From assembly GCA_000697665.1 (NCBI GenBank), contig KL197712.1, forward strand, positions 691,412 through 755,411: DNA of 64,000 nt, given 5' to 3'. The position numbers and the translations under genes were made by a program. The notes under the pieces were generated by a model. That model was given only the letters and a program-made list of their open reading frames with translations, had not been told where the DNA came from and searched no databases. This DNA comes from Jaapia argillacea MUCL 33604 (Eukaryota > Basidiomycota > Agaricomycetes > Jaapiales > Jaapiaceae). Shown in pieces: positions 23,092-35,928 of this stretch (position 1 is the stretch's first letter; every line of letters starts with the position of its first letter).

Positions 23092-26000
23092 ATGTCCCTC
23101 ATGCCACCCCCTCCAACCCCAGCCAGGGATAGAGTCTTGCGCTCAAACGATCTCCCTTCTTCTACATCTCTGCCCCTCAATCCTGCTGCGAATGCTCGCG
23201 CTGGTTCATCCTCATCCCCAACTCCCCCTGCTGCTCCCATCACCCTGGAAGCAGCTCTAGCGGCTCACGCGGCTGCGCCTTCACCATCGATGGCTGCTCT
23301 CGAACAGATGGTATCAGAACGCAACGTTCTCTCTTCCCAGAATACCCAACTCTGGAAACTCATCGAGAAACAACGTTCCGGGTACAACCAGGTTCTCAAG
23401 GAACTCGAACGTGTCAGAATGGAGAGGGACACCTTCAAATCACGTCTGCAAACTCTGGGCGAGAACCCAGAGGTGTTGCTGAGGAGAGAGAAGGAAAAGG
23501 AGAGGGCATTGAAGTCGTCTCATTCGAATACAGGGTTGAATGTGGAGAGGTCGAGGGTAGACAGCACTGCTGAACAGCATCGTCCTCTTATGCACAGGCA
23601 CCAGTCGGATGACGTGGGTGGGTGATCATTCTCTCTTCGCTTGTTTCTCCTATCGGCGATACTCAGGATCACTTGCAGCAACGCCTCGAGCCCATCAGCA
23701 CTCTGTATCTCCAGCTCAATCACAAGAGCCCCTTGTTACTCGGGATCGTCAAAACTCCCAGTCTAGTCTAGTCGTGAGTCGTATGATTTTATGCGAATAT
23801 CTTCCGTTGTGAACGTGTCCGATTACAGTCTCCCACTTTCGATCGATTCCAGGGTGCAACCACTAAATTACCACCGAATGTCTTTAATCCTTCCACAGCA
23901 CGTTCTGAATCCGCACCTGCACTCGTATCCTCCGCTCCTTTCAGTGAACCAACTATCCCTGTTCCCAATCGATCTCCATCGGAACCCGTCAACACCACTC
24001 CCGGCGGAGCAGCGCCCGCATTAGACCCAACGACTCAACCACTGCAAATTCCAAGTCGCAGGAACACTGGGGGTTCTACGGCGAGTTCACCATCAACGTC
24101 CTCTTCATCTCCACCACGTCACCTCACGTCACCATCAACCAGCTTGCGAGGTATGTTACCCCTATCACTCCCCCCATGTCCCGATGCTTGGGCTGACGTT
24201 GCACCGGTTCGTTCTGTAGCCCCATTAGCATCCTCTCCCCCCAATTCCCAGGTCATACCTGAGGCAATTATCTCCACGTCACCACCTCCCACTTCAACGG
24301 TCTTCCACCCTCAACCCCATTCAACGAACCTTCATGCCCATCATCAACGAAGCGCAACCGCTACCCTAGGCCCACCTCAAGCCCAGCCCCACCTACTCTC
24401 ACGCGACTCGACTATCTCCACCATCTCATTGCCCGACGAAGCGAAACGATACATTGCGAATATGAGAGAGTCTCCCGCGTCGAGTCCAAATGTTGGTGTT
24501 TTCCCGGAACAACCACGAACACCGACCGAGTCTTCTACCCGTATGCGCAATGGCCATCGACCGTCTGGTTCGGTTTCGAGTGCCATTCGTCCTTCGCCGC
24601 TTGCTCAAGCTACGGGAGATGGGTTAGCATATCGGGATAGCTCTGACAGCGGGTCAAGTGGAGCTAAGGGGAAGCGGAGTGGTGATGGGGATTTCACGGA
24701 CCTTGGAGAGGAGAGTATCGACGAGTCGGACTACACTGGTGAAATTGCTCGTATAGCCGACCGACCAGTGAGGCAGAGTGAGGATACTGATATCACAGAT
24801 GTGGATTTGTACGCGGAGGGGGATGATGTGCTGGCCACTCCGCAGGCTTCCCGAATTAACTCACACGCACCTGCTGTTGAAGATTTCCCACTCCCGCCTT
24901 CAACGACTGCCCATTTGGGTTCCAATGGTGTTCTTGTTGATGCTTTCCATCAGCCGCACAAGTCACGATCGCAGCAGACTCTCAACTCAGACGCGCAGTC
25001 GATTGCTTCGAGTTACAGTCAACAGCATCCGCAGCAATCGACACCGTTTTACAAGAACGAGAACCCAGCGGCGTTCATGTCCCAACCCACGTTCCGCGCG
25101 CTTCCTCTCCTAGCAAACGACCTGCCCCGCACACGAGTTCACGTCTCACATTCGAGTATACGACCGAACGATAGAGGGAAGGAGGTTTTATCGTTTGTGA
25201 TTCTCGTCGAGCCTGGAAAGGCTGGGAAGGATGGATGGAAAGTTGAAAAGTTGTTTAGCGACGTCTTGGCTTTAGACCAGAGGGTTCGGGGGAGTGTTGG
25301 GAAGACTGTCGCAAAGAAGATTGCGAGTTTGCCGGATGGGAAGTTGTGGAGGGATAGAGCACCGGTCAAGGCTGATCAACGGAAGGTGGGTGTTCACATT
25401 TCTTGAACGAGAATGAAGGATGTCTGAATCCGTCTCTATGTTCCAGGCTGCGCTGGAGAATTACCTTCAGTCACTTATTAATCTGCCGGTGAAGAACAAG
25501 GACGAGGTTATTGCCTTCTTCACTTCGGATATTTTGAGGGAGGCGAGCAGGCCTGTTTATCAGGCTGGATACAAGGAGGGCTATTTGACGAAGCGAGGGA
25601 AAAATTTTGGGGGGTGGAAGTTGAGATATTTTGTCTTGCAAGGCCCCGTTCTTGAGTACTATGAAAGTGTGAGTGCGTTGTCTAGTCGTGTCGAGTGTAC
25701 GCTGATGTTTGTCCATCTTGGCGAACGTAGCGCGGCGGTGCACACTTGGGCTCCATCACGATTACCGGTGCCCAAATCGGACGTCAACAACAAAAGACTG
25801 GGGCCACCTCTGATTCGGACGACGACAACGAATATCGACACGCGTTCCTTATCATTGAAGCAAAGAAAATCCCAACAGGATCCACTCCTCGACATGTCCT
25901 TTGCGCCGAAAGCGATGAGGAGAGGGATGCTTGGGTTGAAGTCCTTGTGCGCTACGTCATGGGCTCCTATAACGAAGATTCTTCGCAGACAGGCAGTAGT

Positions 26001-28051
26001 TCCTCGTCATCATCTCTCCATGCACTACCTCGCCCAAGTACCAGCTCAACTGTCTCTCTCGAAGTCCCCGACATGAACACCTCTCCTGCTAAACGTCCTG
26101 TCAGAGGAATGTCAAAGGATGATATCGCAAAGACATCTGCAGTGCCAATCTCACAATTAGCGCCGGACGCAAACAATGCCAAGCTATTCCAAAATACTCA
26201 CCACGTGGACAAGCTGACGGATAGCCCAGCCGCGAAGCTCAACAGTGACACACCTCCCTCTGCCGATGCCCTTTTGTCAAGCTCCTTACCCACTTCCTCT
26301 CCTTTCGACGGTGCCAGCGACAACTTGATGGCCATTGCACCACCACGAGCAAACTCGGAGATGGGACACTATCCTGATTTGCGCGATCAGGTTCAGCCTC
26401 GACCTGAGAGTACCTCTCCAGAACAATCACGACGCCCCCGCGATAGACATGCCCATCGCCAGTCATACCACCCGTCGATATCGCCACTCAAATCAGGAGC
26501 TGCGGGCGGTGACCGGTCCGCTTCTCCGGACGTTTCCCAAATGACACCCAAGGCCGACCCGAATTCCAAGGTCAAGATTTCCGGTCCTTTGAACGGCGCA
26601 CCTATACCTGCTGGTTTCAAGTTTGGTGCAAAGGACGTCGCAACGCCTGAACCTGCCACGACTCCTAGCGACCGAAGAGAAAAGGCAAAGTCAAGAACGT
26701 TTTGGGGGTTCCCTCGTCCTATGGGTAGCTTTTCCGAGTTTTCTTCCCAGCCTTCGCTGATTGTGTTCTTGTCAGATAAACCTGCAATGCCCATGCCAGC
26801 TCGCAACGTCTTCGGTGTGCCTATTGAGGAGGCACTGGACGTTGCAGAGATCGCCAATCTTCCTGCTGTTGTTTTCCGATGCATACAGTATTTGGAAATC
26901 AAGAAAGCCGATCAGGAGGAAGGCATCTACCGGCTTAGTGGTAGCTCCGCAGTGATCAAGGGTTTGAAGGATCGCTTCAATCACGGTGAGTGCTCGTGTG
27001 TCAGTGACGAAGTTCGAAATGTCTGATTTCCACTTACAGAGGGAGACATCGATCTCATGGCGTCTGATGATTATTGGGACCCCCATGCGATAGCTGGTCT
27101 ACTGAAATCCTTCTTAAGAGAGTTACCGACCAGCATTTTGACTCGAGATCTCCATCTAAAGTTCCTAGCTGTCATGGGTGAGTTTATCGTAGTGGTATTC
27201 TGCCGGCTTCCTCACGTTTCCTCCTCAGATTTCGTTGATCCACAAGAGAGAGTCAAGGAATTGTCCCAGCTCATCGCGGCCCTCCCGATTGCCAATTACA
27301 CACTCCTTCGCGCCTTGACAGCGCATCTTATCCTCATTGTTCAAAACTCCGGCGTGAACAAGATGAATATGCGAAACGTGGGGATTGTTTTCAGCCCCAC
27401 GTTAGGCATTCCCGCTGGTGTCTTCAGTCTGATGCTTGGCGAATTCAATCGCGTATTCAACGTCAACGCCGATCTCGGCGACGAGGAATCGCCCCTTGAC
27501 GAGGAAGGAAATTCTTCACCCGTGAAAACAACTGTAGATCGCCGAAACAGTCGGCAATATGCTGATGCCGCTGCGGATGAGCTACTTGGACTTTCCGGGA
27601 GGACGCTAAAACGTGAGTCAAGTATCGGAAATCTTGAACCATAATCTGATCTCAATCTACTGTAGCTCCCGATGAAGACAATTCTGACGACGGAGACGAA
27701 TTGTCTGTTCACGACGAGAGTGGTGCCGAAACCATGGAAAACGAGATCATTATTGAAGGGGACTCGAATCAAACGCCTTACTATCAAGAGATACTACATC
27801 CTGCCGACGCTCCAACGATAACATCCAAATCATCCAAGGCGTCGAGTGTTGCCGCTAGCAGAGGTCTCAACGTTACGACCGGAGATAAAAGTAAACGGCA
27901 GAGCAGAATGCTCATAGGATTGCCTGCATCCCCTCGGCCGGGGCTGCCAACATCACCGAGTCCTCGCACTCCCCGCACTCCTCAACATCATACTACGACA
28001 CCCTCTCCGCCATCATCCTCAAGTTTGTCTCCCATGCACACTCCAAAGTAA
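23092..28051 (+). CDS. PX-PH-RhoGAP protein, Bem3-like
   Basis: GTPase-activating protein for Rho/Cdc42, acting at the plasma membrane in polarity and septin control. The start is the ATG at 23092; a nearer in-frame TTG upstream is not a normal start. Order of parts: a Pro/Ser/Ala-rich N-terminus; a coiled coil (LEQMVSERNVLSSQNTQL, residues about 65-125); a long disordered Ser/Pro region; a PX domain beginning TRVHVSHSSI at 25133, with KAGKDGWKVEKLFSDVL; and a PH domain (GYKEGYLTKRGKNFGGWKLR at 25567-25626, closing near RDAWVEVLVRYV at 25930). The RhoGAP domain runs from about 26800 to 27440. Its arginine finger is in EEGIYRLSG (about 26917-26943), and MRNVGIVFSPTLG lies near 27370. The stop is TAA after HTPK at 28049-28051. 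This PX-PH-GAP order is that of Bem3. Several introns; intact. Confidence 0.93.
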
Positions 28052-28341
28052 TATGCTACAGTTCAAATGTCTGCATTCACTCATTCGTTGTGATTTCGAA
28101 TTTCCCCGCCATTTTACATCTTTGGCTTCCGTATATGTGTAGCGACTTTATACCCAGGCCTTGTACATATTTATTTGGGACCTTAGTATTTTTCATTATA
28201 CCTGCTGTATTCCAGTGTCCTGTTTGGAGATCTTAAACACGTCTCTGTATCTCCCCGCTTGTTTGATGTTCAGAATAACGACGTCACAAGCCAAGTCACG
28301 CCTGCACTTCTTCGCCACGTCCTCGCCGTAAATATTCTGCG

Positions 28342-29097
28342 ATGGGTTTCAGTCAGGCAGCCGTCCTCTCTTCAGTCTCCTTTTTTCTTGGTAAGACCGT
28401 TCCTTGACAACGACTACATACGAGGCTCACGCCAACGCAGGGGTCTTGTTTATTTGTTTTAACGTCGACTACCGTGTACTTTATGCCTTGGACGAACAGG
28501 CCATTACCGATGGATTCCAGTTCTACACGACATTCTTCAATTCACCGCCCGCCATTAAGGTATGCCATATCCGTTGACCCGTACTCCTTTTCCCTCACTT
28601 TCTTCAGGCAATGTTGCACGCGATGATGGGAGTTGGCGTTGTGGCCCTCATCTCGAAGATTTCAAAGTGGGACGAGAGTGCTCTCTTCTTCGACGGCTCA
28701 TCTCTTGGTAAGCGACAGTCAATCCTACCAAGTCTCTCCTGCTAAATCGTTTGAATAGCTGCATTTATCTTCAGCATTGCTATGTTCTTCGCTGTTACTA
28801 TTCCCTCCATGAGGACGATTGTGGACCCAGTCCCCGATGTGGATACCAGGCAGGATCAAATCGAGGCCCTCCAAGTTCTTGGGGCTGGAAATACGATCAT
28901 CATCGTTCTCCTCACTGCGGTTATCGCTCTGCAGGTACGTCCATATCGAGTCCCCAGGAGGCGTTCTGCCTAACATATAAGTGGCCTTGTAGGCTGGACA
29001 AGAATACGCCAGGCGGGTGGAACAGAGAGAGTTGCAGAAGATTATCGAGGAGGAGAAGAAGGAGGCGGCAGGTGGAGCTGACAAGAAGGAGCAGTGA
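28342..29097 (+). CDS. SHR3: ER packaging chaperone Shr3 for amino-acid permeases
   Basis: Integral ER membrane chaperone that lets amino-acid permeases fold and be loaded into COPII vesicles. The start is the ATG at 28342 (MGFSQAAVLSSVS); the stop is TGA at 29095-29097. Four hydrophobic spans are visible: the N-terminal span then GVLFICFNVDYRVLYAL, the AMLHAMMGVGVVALISK span near 28630, the SIAMFFAVTIPSMR span near 28775, and TIIIVLLTAVIALQ near 28900. A charged cytosolic tail ends in EEEKKEAAGGADKKEQ. Length near 200 residues and layout fit the Shr3 family. Four short introns. It lies 290 bp downstream of the RhoGAP gene on the same strand. Confidence 0.92.
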
Positions 29098-29309
29098 ATT
29101 ATGACTACTTAGAAGTGAATCGTATAAGCCAAACTATACACTAATTTATACCTGCGTCTTGCTTGCGTTTTGCCTGCGTCGCACTTTTCAGTCCGAGCAT
29201 TGTGTCAGACTCGGATACCCTTGCGGCAACTCTTGACTTCGGCGTTTCAGCAAATTCCTTACTTCACCGGTTTGGTCAGGTCAACGTACACTCGCTCACA
29301 ATTTACCTC

Positions 29310-31593
29310 ATGGCAACTCCTTCGAAGCTAGCTGCATTGCTCTCGTGGTGTGACCTCAACGGGGTACGGATTGACCCCAAAATTGAGGTGGTGTGTTCTG
29401 ATGCGGCAGGCATCGCTGCGCGGTCAAAAAGGGGGATAACAACCATTGGATGTCCTTCAACGCGTGAGTTGGCTGTGTGGTACCGAGAGTGTATCTTCGA
29501 GCTCACGAGATTCTCCCCGGTACCAACCCGTCGTCAACACCACCGAAGTCGTGAGTATTCCAAAATCAGCAGTGCTGTCCGTACGGTCGTGTACGTTTGC
29601 CAGGTGCATCACCCCAGTCCCCTACGGTCATGGTGCACACCTGGCGTTGGCACTGGCACTTTACTCCGAACTGTGGGTTCCTTCCCGATTCCTTCACCCA
29701 ATATTCATTCTAGAACGCTTCCTTCACAGACTGCAGGGCCAGAAATCACGCTGGTACGGATATTTACAATCCCTTCCTTCCGAAATTGTGGATATTGCAC
29801 TGTTTTGGTCGACTTATGACCGGAATCCTCACGTCGAACACGTTGATAAAGAAGATGCTCTCCTCGCTCATGCGTGGATCAAGGGATCTGAAATAGAGAA
29901 TTGTATGCGAGACAAAGAGAGCGGTGAGAATATCTTGGTTGGTCATTTTATGATATTCTTTCACGAAGGACCGAATCTCATTTCATTCACCCTTAACCCG
30001 GGGTTGATGCGCCCTCAACCAGGAGGAGATTGACACGTTCTACTCCACCGTTGGGTCCCCGATCCTAGCTCAGCTGCGTCTGCCGATTTCACTCGAAGGA
30101 TTCTATCACGCGTATTCCCTTGTGTCTTCTCGTGCTTTCCTCGTGGATGCTTACCACGGTTTGGCTATGGTTCCCATTGCTGATGCGTAAGTCTTCTCTA
30201 CCTGCTTCCTTACCCCCCGTTTTCTCCCGTTTTCTGAGGCTGGTCTTACGGGCCCCTCGTTATACCTTTCCCTCCAGCCTGCACCGTGGCTCAACCCTGC
30301 TTCCATTCACTCTTAGCTTTAACCATGCACAGGAAAATCATGTTCACCTCGAGGTGCGATCGTCTCTTCTGAATTTGTATTCATTTGATGGTGTTAAAAT
30401 TCTATCATCGACTTATCCCATCGATTTGCCTCAGAGTGACTACGACGTTTGCGTCATCTGCGGTGCTTTGGATGAATGCCCTCATGACGAAGATATATCT
30501 GATGCAAATGGAGAATGTCTATCGGCTTCCATTGAAGGTCAAACGCCCCAGATGACGGGTGGCGTAAGAAATGGTCAAGATACGTGCGAGATGGTGTCGA
30601 ATTCGCCAATCCCCCCGAGCGCAGAGGCCTTCAATACTTATGGGGAAGGTCTGAGTAATGCTGAATTACTCACCAGCTATGGATTTATACTGGATGACAA
30701 TGAGTTCGACTCCGTACGGTGGTCCCTGAGTGATCTTCGGTCACTTGCTTCTGGTCTCGGGTTCGGGTCTAGAAGAGATCAGTCAGAGAATGCATTCGGC
30801 GAGCTTCTGCAGCTATGGACGGCGATTGCCTCTGCGTGGCCATCTTTCTCCGAATGGAACGACTCGCTCTTGGTGTACGCCGACGATCACCTCAGCCAAC
30901 CCTCCGTCCAGTCGTTGCACCTCCCCTGGAACCCCAAAACAATTCGTTTTACCGATAAAGACAAACCCCCATCGTCATTGCTTGCACGTGACGAGAACGC
31001 GGTTGACTTGGAACAGTATTTGTGTCTTAATGGGGATGGGAAGTTGAGTCATCATCTCTGGTTATGGTGTGCCCTTCTAGCGCTCCAACTAGCAGGAGGG
31101 AGAGATGTGGAGGTTCACGATATCGGATATCTCCAACAACTGGCCAATGCGCAATTAGAGCAAGAAGGAATGGTGTTCGGTCGGGGCGGTGAGACCATGT
31201 CCTTCAGTGATGATAACGATGGTCCCACAAGAAGGCCTTGTGGAGTCGGTGTTGAACCGACGAAGAAGCGAGTAGGGGGAGATAATCAATCTGTCCACGA
31301 TAGCAACAACGATGTTGCGGTATTGCTGCCCACAATCATAGGCGTGGTGACGGCGTTGTGCGATCTCCGGTGTCATCGAGTTGAAAGGGCGAGGGGGATG
31401 AGTTCTGAAGAATTAGGTCAGCTACTAGATGTGAGTAGTGATTTCTTCTTTTCAGAGTCATATTGTGCAGATATTGACGATCGGGAGGGTAGAAAATGCC
31501 ATTCGAAATGAGGCGAACCAGGATGGTGATTACTCAAGTCGTGGTGGAGAGATCAATACTGGAGAGTTGCATGTCGACCTGGAAGGAGCTTGA
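29310..31593 (+). CDS. SET-domain lysine methyltransferase, SETD6/Rkm type
   Basis: Member of the Rubisco-LSMT-like SET family, which in fungi methylates lysines of ribosomal proteins or elongation factors using S-adenosylmethionine. The start is the ATG at 29310 (MATPSKLAALLSWCDLNGV). Visible family parts: IPKSAVLSVRSC at about 29560, PYGHGAHLALALALYSE, SRWYGYLQSLP at 29750, and SLEGFYHAYSLVSSRAF near 30100. The catalytic core ADAFNHAQENHVHLE spans an intron at 30184-30354, and YDVCVICG follows. Then FNTYGEGLSNAELLTSYGF is seen at 30629-30690, and the C-terminal substrate-binding helices follow. The last exon after an intron at 31433 ends with TGA at 31591-31593. The first intron is uncertain: a splice near 29429 to about 29500 gives the most family-like join. 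Substrate unknown. Confidence 0.85.
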
Positions 31594-32295
31594 GGATGGT
31601 GCGGTTGACAGTCCAGCTGAATCCATCCTTGTATGTTAAAACGGCAACGCAGTGAAATAGCCTAACATCCAAGGCTTGGTCAGAGAGTGTCATACAGCTC
31701 AATGCTCCTGAGACATACTGTACCTAAACCAGTCTGAGAAAACTTCGCTGACACCACCCCACATGCGAAGAGCGCAACATCGGTGGATGTGCGACAACAG
31801 GCGGCATGCACAGAATCGGCAGACAATGGCTCCCAGGACCGTGCGTGTATCTATTCTCGCCCGACATTAAGCACTTAACGTCACTGGAAGCAGCTTCGAG
31901 CGTCGATAGCTCGGCGCCCCTTGCAAGATGGGTACAGTAGTACTTACAACCCCGAATATAAAAAATAGATTGACGCTTCCGTAATCCCACAAGATCTTGA
32001 ACAGTCCTGACCCCCAAAATGCCAGCTACAGTCAGCCTCGATGCACCTGCGGGTCCCATGCCATTCTAACTCCCAATTCAATAGCACATCGAGGCATGCG
32101 AGTATCTGAGCTACAGGCTTGATGTCAGGGATCGTAGGCAGACCAAAGGTCGGAGTGGTGAAGTCCTCGCGAAAGTCCTCATGCTCCTCCACTTATGGGA
32201 TTCGATGCTGAGATAATGGCTAAAAATTGTCGAAGATAGCATGTCCGATTTCCCTTCCATGGCGCTGTCAGTGGCTTTATAAATTAATTGATGGC

Positions 32296-32787
32296 CTAAA
32301 TCCGCGGGTGGGAAGGCTTGTGGTCTGTGCTCGCTGACACGAGGAAATATCGCCAAGGTGTAGAAGACCCGCCCTTTTGATGCGAACCCTGGAGCCCAAA
32401 CGGTGGCTCTCGATAACCTGATGAGGGCACAAGCGTGGTGTCCATGATCCACCGACGTCGAAGAGAGTTCTGGGGAAACATCCACGAAACATCGGCTGGT
32501 AGGCGTGATAGCCTCCAAATTGCTTCCGAGGCGTTGTGGAGTGTTGTGACGGACTTTGCGGAAGCAATCGCAAACCTCCCACAAAACGGCCTGGATGAAG
32601 TCCAGACTTGAAGATCATTGCCGTCATCCATGCAAACGACACACCCAGAGTCAAACAACAACGTTCCTTTCCCAGCCAAGGGGTGTTGTTCTTTGACGAG
32701 ACCGACACAGGGACCATCCAAAAAAATGTCGACTTCTTCCAAATCCAGAGACCCCGGAACTAGTCGCTGCCCAGCAGCCTGGCCCAA
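32296..32787 (-). other. Unrecognised open frame, possible exon
   Basis: A 163-codon open frame with no ATG at its 5' end; if expressed it would be an internal exon. The first 60 residues look protein-like (an acidic SLDLEEVDIFLDGPCVGLV segment, then LFDSGCVVCMDDGNDLQVW). No family is recognised. Another long frame overlaps it in a different minus-strand phase, so chance openness is possible. Confidence 0.25.
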
Positions 32788-33060
32788 GTTTCGACACGAC
32801 TTCTACCTGGTGGGCAAGATCCATCTAGGCACACTAACATATCTTGGGATGAAGAAGCTTCAACTCATATGAGAACGACGCAAAGGAATCACAACGTCGG
32901 ATTTAACCCAGATAGTTTCGTTTCGCCCTACTCGACGGCCACGAGACTACTCGACTGACCTTTGAGGCGGCCTTGGCGGCAAAAAATCACCAGATGATCC
33001 ATGCTCCGAACTTATCGCGTTGTCGCGTAACGGACCATATGCCCAACTCTAAAACCCGAA

Positions 33061-33890
33061 GTGAGGAAGAAGGGAGGGACCGACGGTATGGTCAACAGCT
33101 TGCGATGCGTGAACACGATCGGTCGCACTGCACGCGGGAGGGTTCAAGCCAATTGGGAGGAAGTGGGACCTGCCTTCAGGGTATCGACCCTGCTTCTTGA
33201 GCAGAAAAGGCCATATTTGTGGCGAGCTGGCAGGGCATCGATCGCATCAGCGCCATAGACGTCACTCATGACCGACAGGGGAGGCGTCGGGACCATCGGT
33301 GAAAAAGAAGATACCGAGGAGAGCTTCGGCTTGGTCACGAAGTGCGTGCCCCCTAGTGCAAAGTCGACGGGATCAGCAAGATGGCCCGAAGGGCATAAGC
33401 TTCGTTCGGGACACACTCACCCCGACAGATAGGAGGAGATAATCATGGTAAAATCCGAGCCTGCCTTCGACACCCAGTTTGTGGATGATGGCACCAAACG
33501 AACGAAACGAACATATGGTGACCGGAAGGATCCGACAAGAATGTAACGCACCGGCCTCAGGGTGCTCTGCATTCCCCATTACCGTCGGGATCTTCCTGAA
33601 TCTCAATCGAGGTTGGGTGTGCGACTCGGACAATGTCTAGTGGGCGGATTGGATTCAGACTTGACCGGCGGGTCTGTCGAAGCCCAGAGCGCCAATTCAA
33701 TGGACGACGGCGAAGATGTAGCAGTCGGAGGTCTCCGAGAGATGGGGGAGAGGTGGCCTCGCTGCCTTTGCACAAAGACCGTCGTTGGGTGGTGTACCAG
33801 GAGCAGTGATCCATATATGAGAAAGCCTGGGTGGAACTCGACATTCGATAACATTGCTGACTCTGACAGTGGACAAGCAGTATGATATTG
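33061..33890 (+). other. Series of coding-like plus-strand frames
   Basis: Three successive open stretches: 33061-33258; 33268-33432, a 54-codon ORF with its own ATG (MTDRGGVGTIGEKEDTEESF); and 33562-33885 (contains SDLTGGSVEAQSANSMDDGE). Codons in all three favour G or A first, as real genes do. They are in different frames and would need splicing to form one gene. No domain recognised; a lineage-specific gene or a gene relic are both possible. Confidence 0.25.
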
Positions 33891-35268
33891 GGGAGGTCGA
33901 GTAAGACGTACCCTGATTCAGCTATGGTTTACAATGTGAGCAAACGGGTGGACGGATCCCACATAATTCGAAATCAGATGATCTTCGTTGAAGGAAGTAT
34001 CAATCAGCCTTGCTCAACCATTCAGATTGGAAGACCTGCCCAGACCACAGTGCCATTCGTGTTGGGTAGCCGTACATCAGAGGAGGGGTAGCTTGGACAT
34101 GAGAGTCGAAATTCGAAATGCCAGGATAAGACATATAGGCGATCAAGAAGTTAGGGTGGGGCCAGCTTTTGGACTAGATCAGTCCTAGTCGGACCAAATT
34201 TTGACGCCACAGAAAGGGCAGGAACAGATAGATGGAGTTTGATATACGAACGCGATTCAAAAGAGGGGAGCTCGGATGGCCGAGCTACTAGCCAGGAGCA
34301 GGGTGGTCAATTAGACCCGGGGGGCAGGAGGACCAATACGATGCAAGCAAGGTGAGTTGAAAGTGACTGATATTTGGGAACAGGAACAGGTGGCCAACAC
34401 GAGGAGGGCGGTGCGTCATTAGAATTCGGAAATGTCAGGATGAGATTGAGGTGGCGAATAGGTAGATCCTTGAAGGGAGAACAAGAGGCCGGTATTCGAT
34501 TGGGATTCGTATTGGGGGGAAAGGGCTGGGTATTGGTGCTGTAGTGCCAGATCGAGCTCAGGGATCATTTGTAGTAGAGTAGAGTATCAAGGACTCGCCA
34601 TCAATTCGGAGCTTGTTGTACGGATGGTGGAAGAACGCGAGGCCGAGACGGATGTGGGACCTTGAAGTGGGGAAAGATAGAGGAACCAGCACCTAGACGC
34701 TTGACCGACGGAACGCGGATCTCGTCTCGCCGAACCGTAGTGTTATCCGCGTCGCCATATGAAGAGCCTGAGGTGATCTACGTTGATGTGTCGGGAAGGA
34801 CAAAGCGCCGCTCAGTGAGCCAAGTACTACTCTAACCATATTCATGGCAGTGACAGTAGTATCAGGGCGTTGAGAGAGAGACAAGCCACTCCGACTAGTT
34901 TGACAGGCTGAATGAAACTCGCGTGTCCGGTCTGGACTCACTCCTCCTGCCCTCTCGGACCCGATGTTTATACGAACAATGGAAGGATCGACAAGATTCG
35001 CAAACCAGAACATGACGGACATAGGCTAAACGGCTCATCCACATCCTGCAGAGGCCCTCAATATCCATCAGCGAAAAGACTGGACGCCTAGCAGAAGATT
35101 AGAACAATGGGGGTTATCGGGGTCAGTCTATGGCTTGACACAGCAACGACAAATGGTGCTCTACTTGGTAAGGCACGAGCACAGGGTGGGGGTCAAATTC
35201 AAGTGACTTACCCATATGCTCGTGGGTGGCTGGAAGGCGGGTAATTAGGATTGAGGAGGGTTTGAAGT

Positions 35269-35928
35269 TTGTATAGACAGAACTTTCAATTGACAAGGTC
35301 ACGTACAGCGTCAGAGATTGTATGGAGACATAGCCAGGTCTCGACTTGCACGCCTGAAGAGAACAAGACCCCAGGGGAGAGAACCCTACCAAGCAGCGCA
35401 CTGCAACCGACCGCTGCTACCCGACAGGTGAAGACACCGAAAAGATCATCTGCATCGAGACCCAGAGACTCGGCCAGCATTGTGTTGCCCAGCTGTCATT
35501 TTGTTGGGATCAAGGACTCTATTGTGCAGTGAGCAGTAATGATGGGTTGTTGATGGGTTGTTGTAAAGGCGAACAATGGGGCTCTTGTAAGTGTGGGAAA
35601 GGATGTCGAGAGGGCGGGATTCGTCGCAGAAAAGGCCATTGCGAGGGACGGTGGCTTTTTGACGAATGCGACAAGGCCGGAGTGATGGTAAGTCACACAG
35701 TGCAGTTCGGTGACTTTGTAAGTTGCAGGTAGTGCCATCGGCGGGTTCAGAGTGTCGGTCTTTGTTGCTGGCTTGATGGGGGTGACTGCTGCGAGTGGCT
35801 GGTATTCGCGTTCCACGGCTGAGCAGCGCCTATCTGACTCGATCACCATACTAGGTCACGATCGAACCGCAAACGGAATGGTCGGTCGGGTTCTCAGCCC
35901 TCCCGGAGATTCCATATCGCGCAAATGA
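35269..35928 (+). other. Coding-like plus-strand stretch with intron-like signals
   Basis: Four signals overlap here. First, 35269-35532 encodes a basic Ser/Thr/Pro-rich segment (KTPKRSSASRPRDSAS). Second, 35568-35683 encodes ANNGALVSVGKDVERAGF and on to a TGA, and could be joined to the first by a phase-0 GT..AG intron. Third, a 41-bp intron-like block (GTAAGT at 35688 to TTGCAG at 35728) is present. Fourth, 35729-35928 encodes a segment with one hydrophobic span (FRVSVFVAGLMGVTAASGWY) ending at TGA 35926-35928. An ATG at 35666 spliced over the 41-bp intron gives a complete 73-residue ORF. The opposite strand is also open in 35496-35849. No family recognised. Confidence 0.3.
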
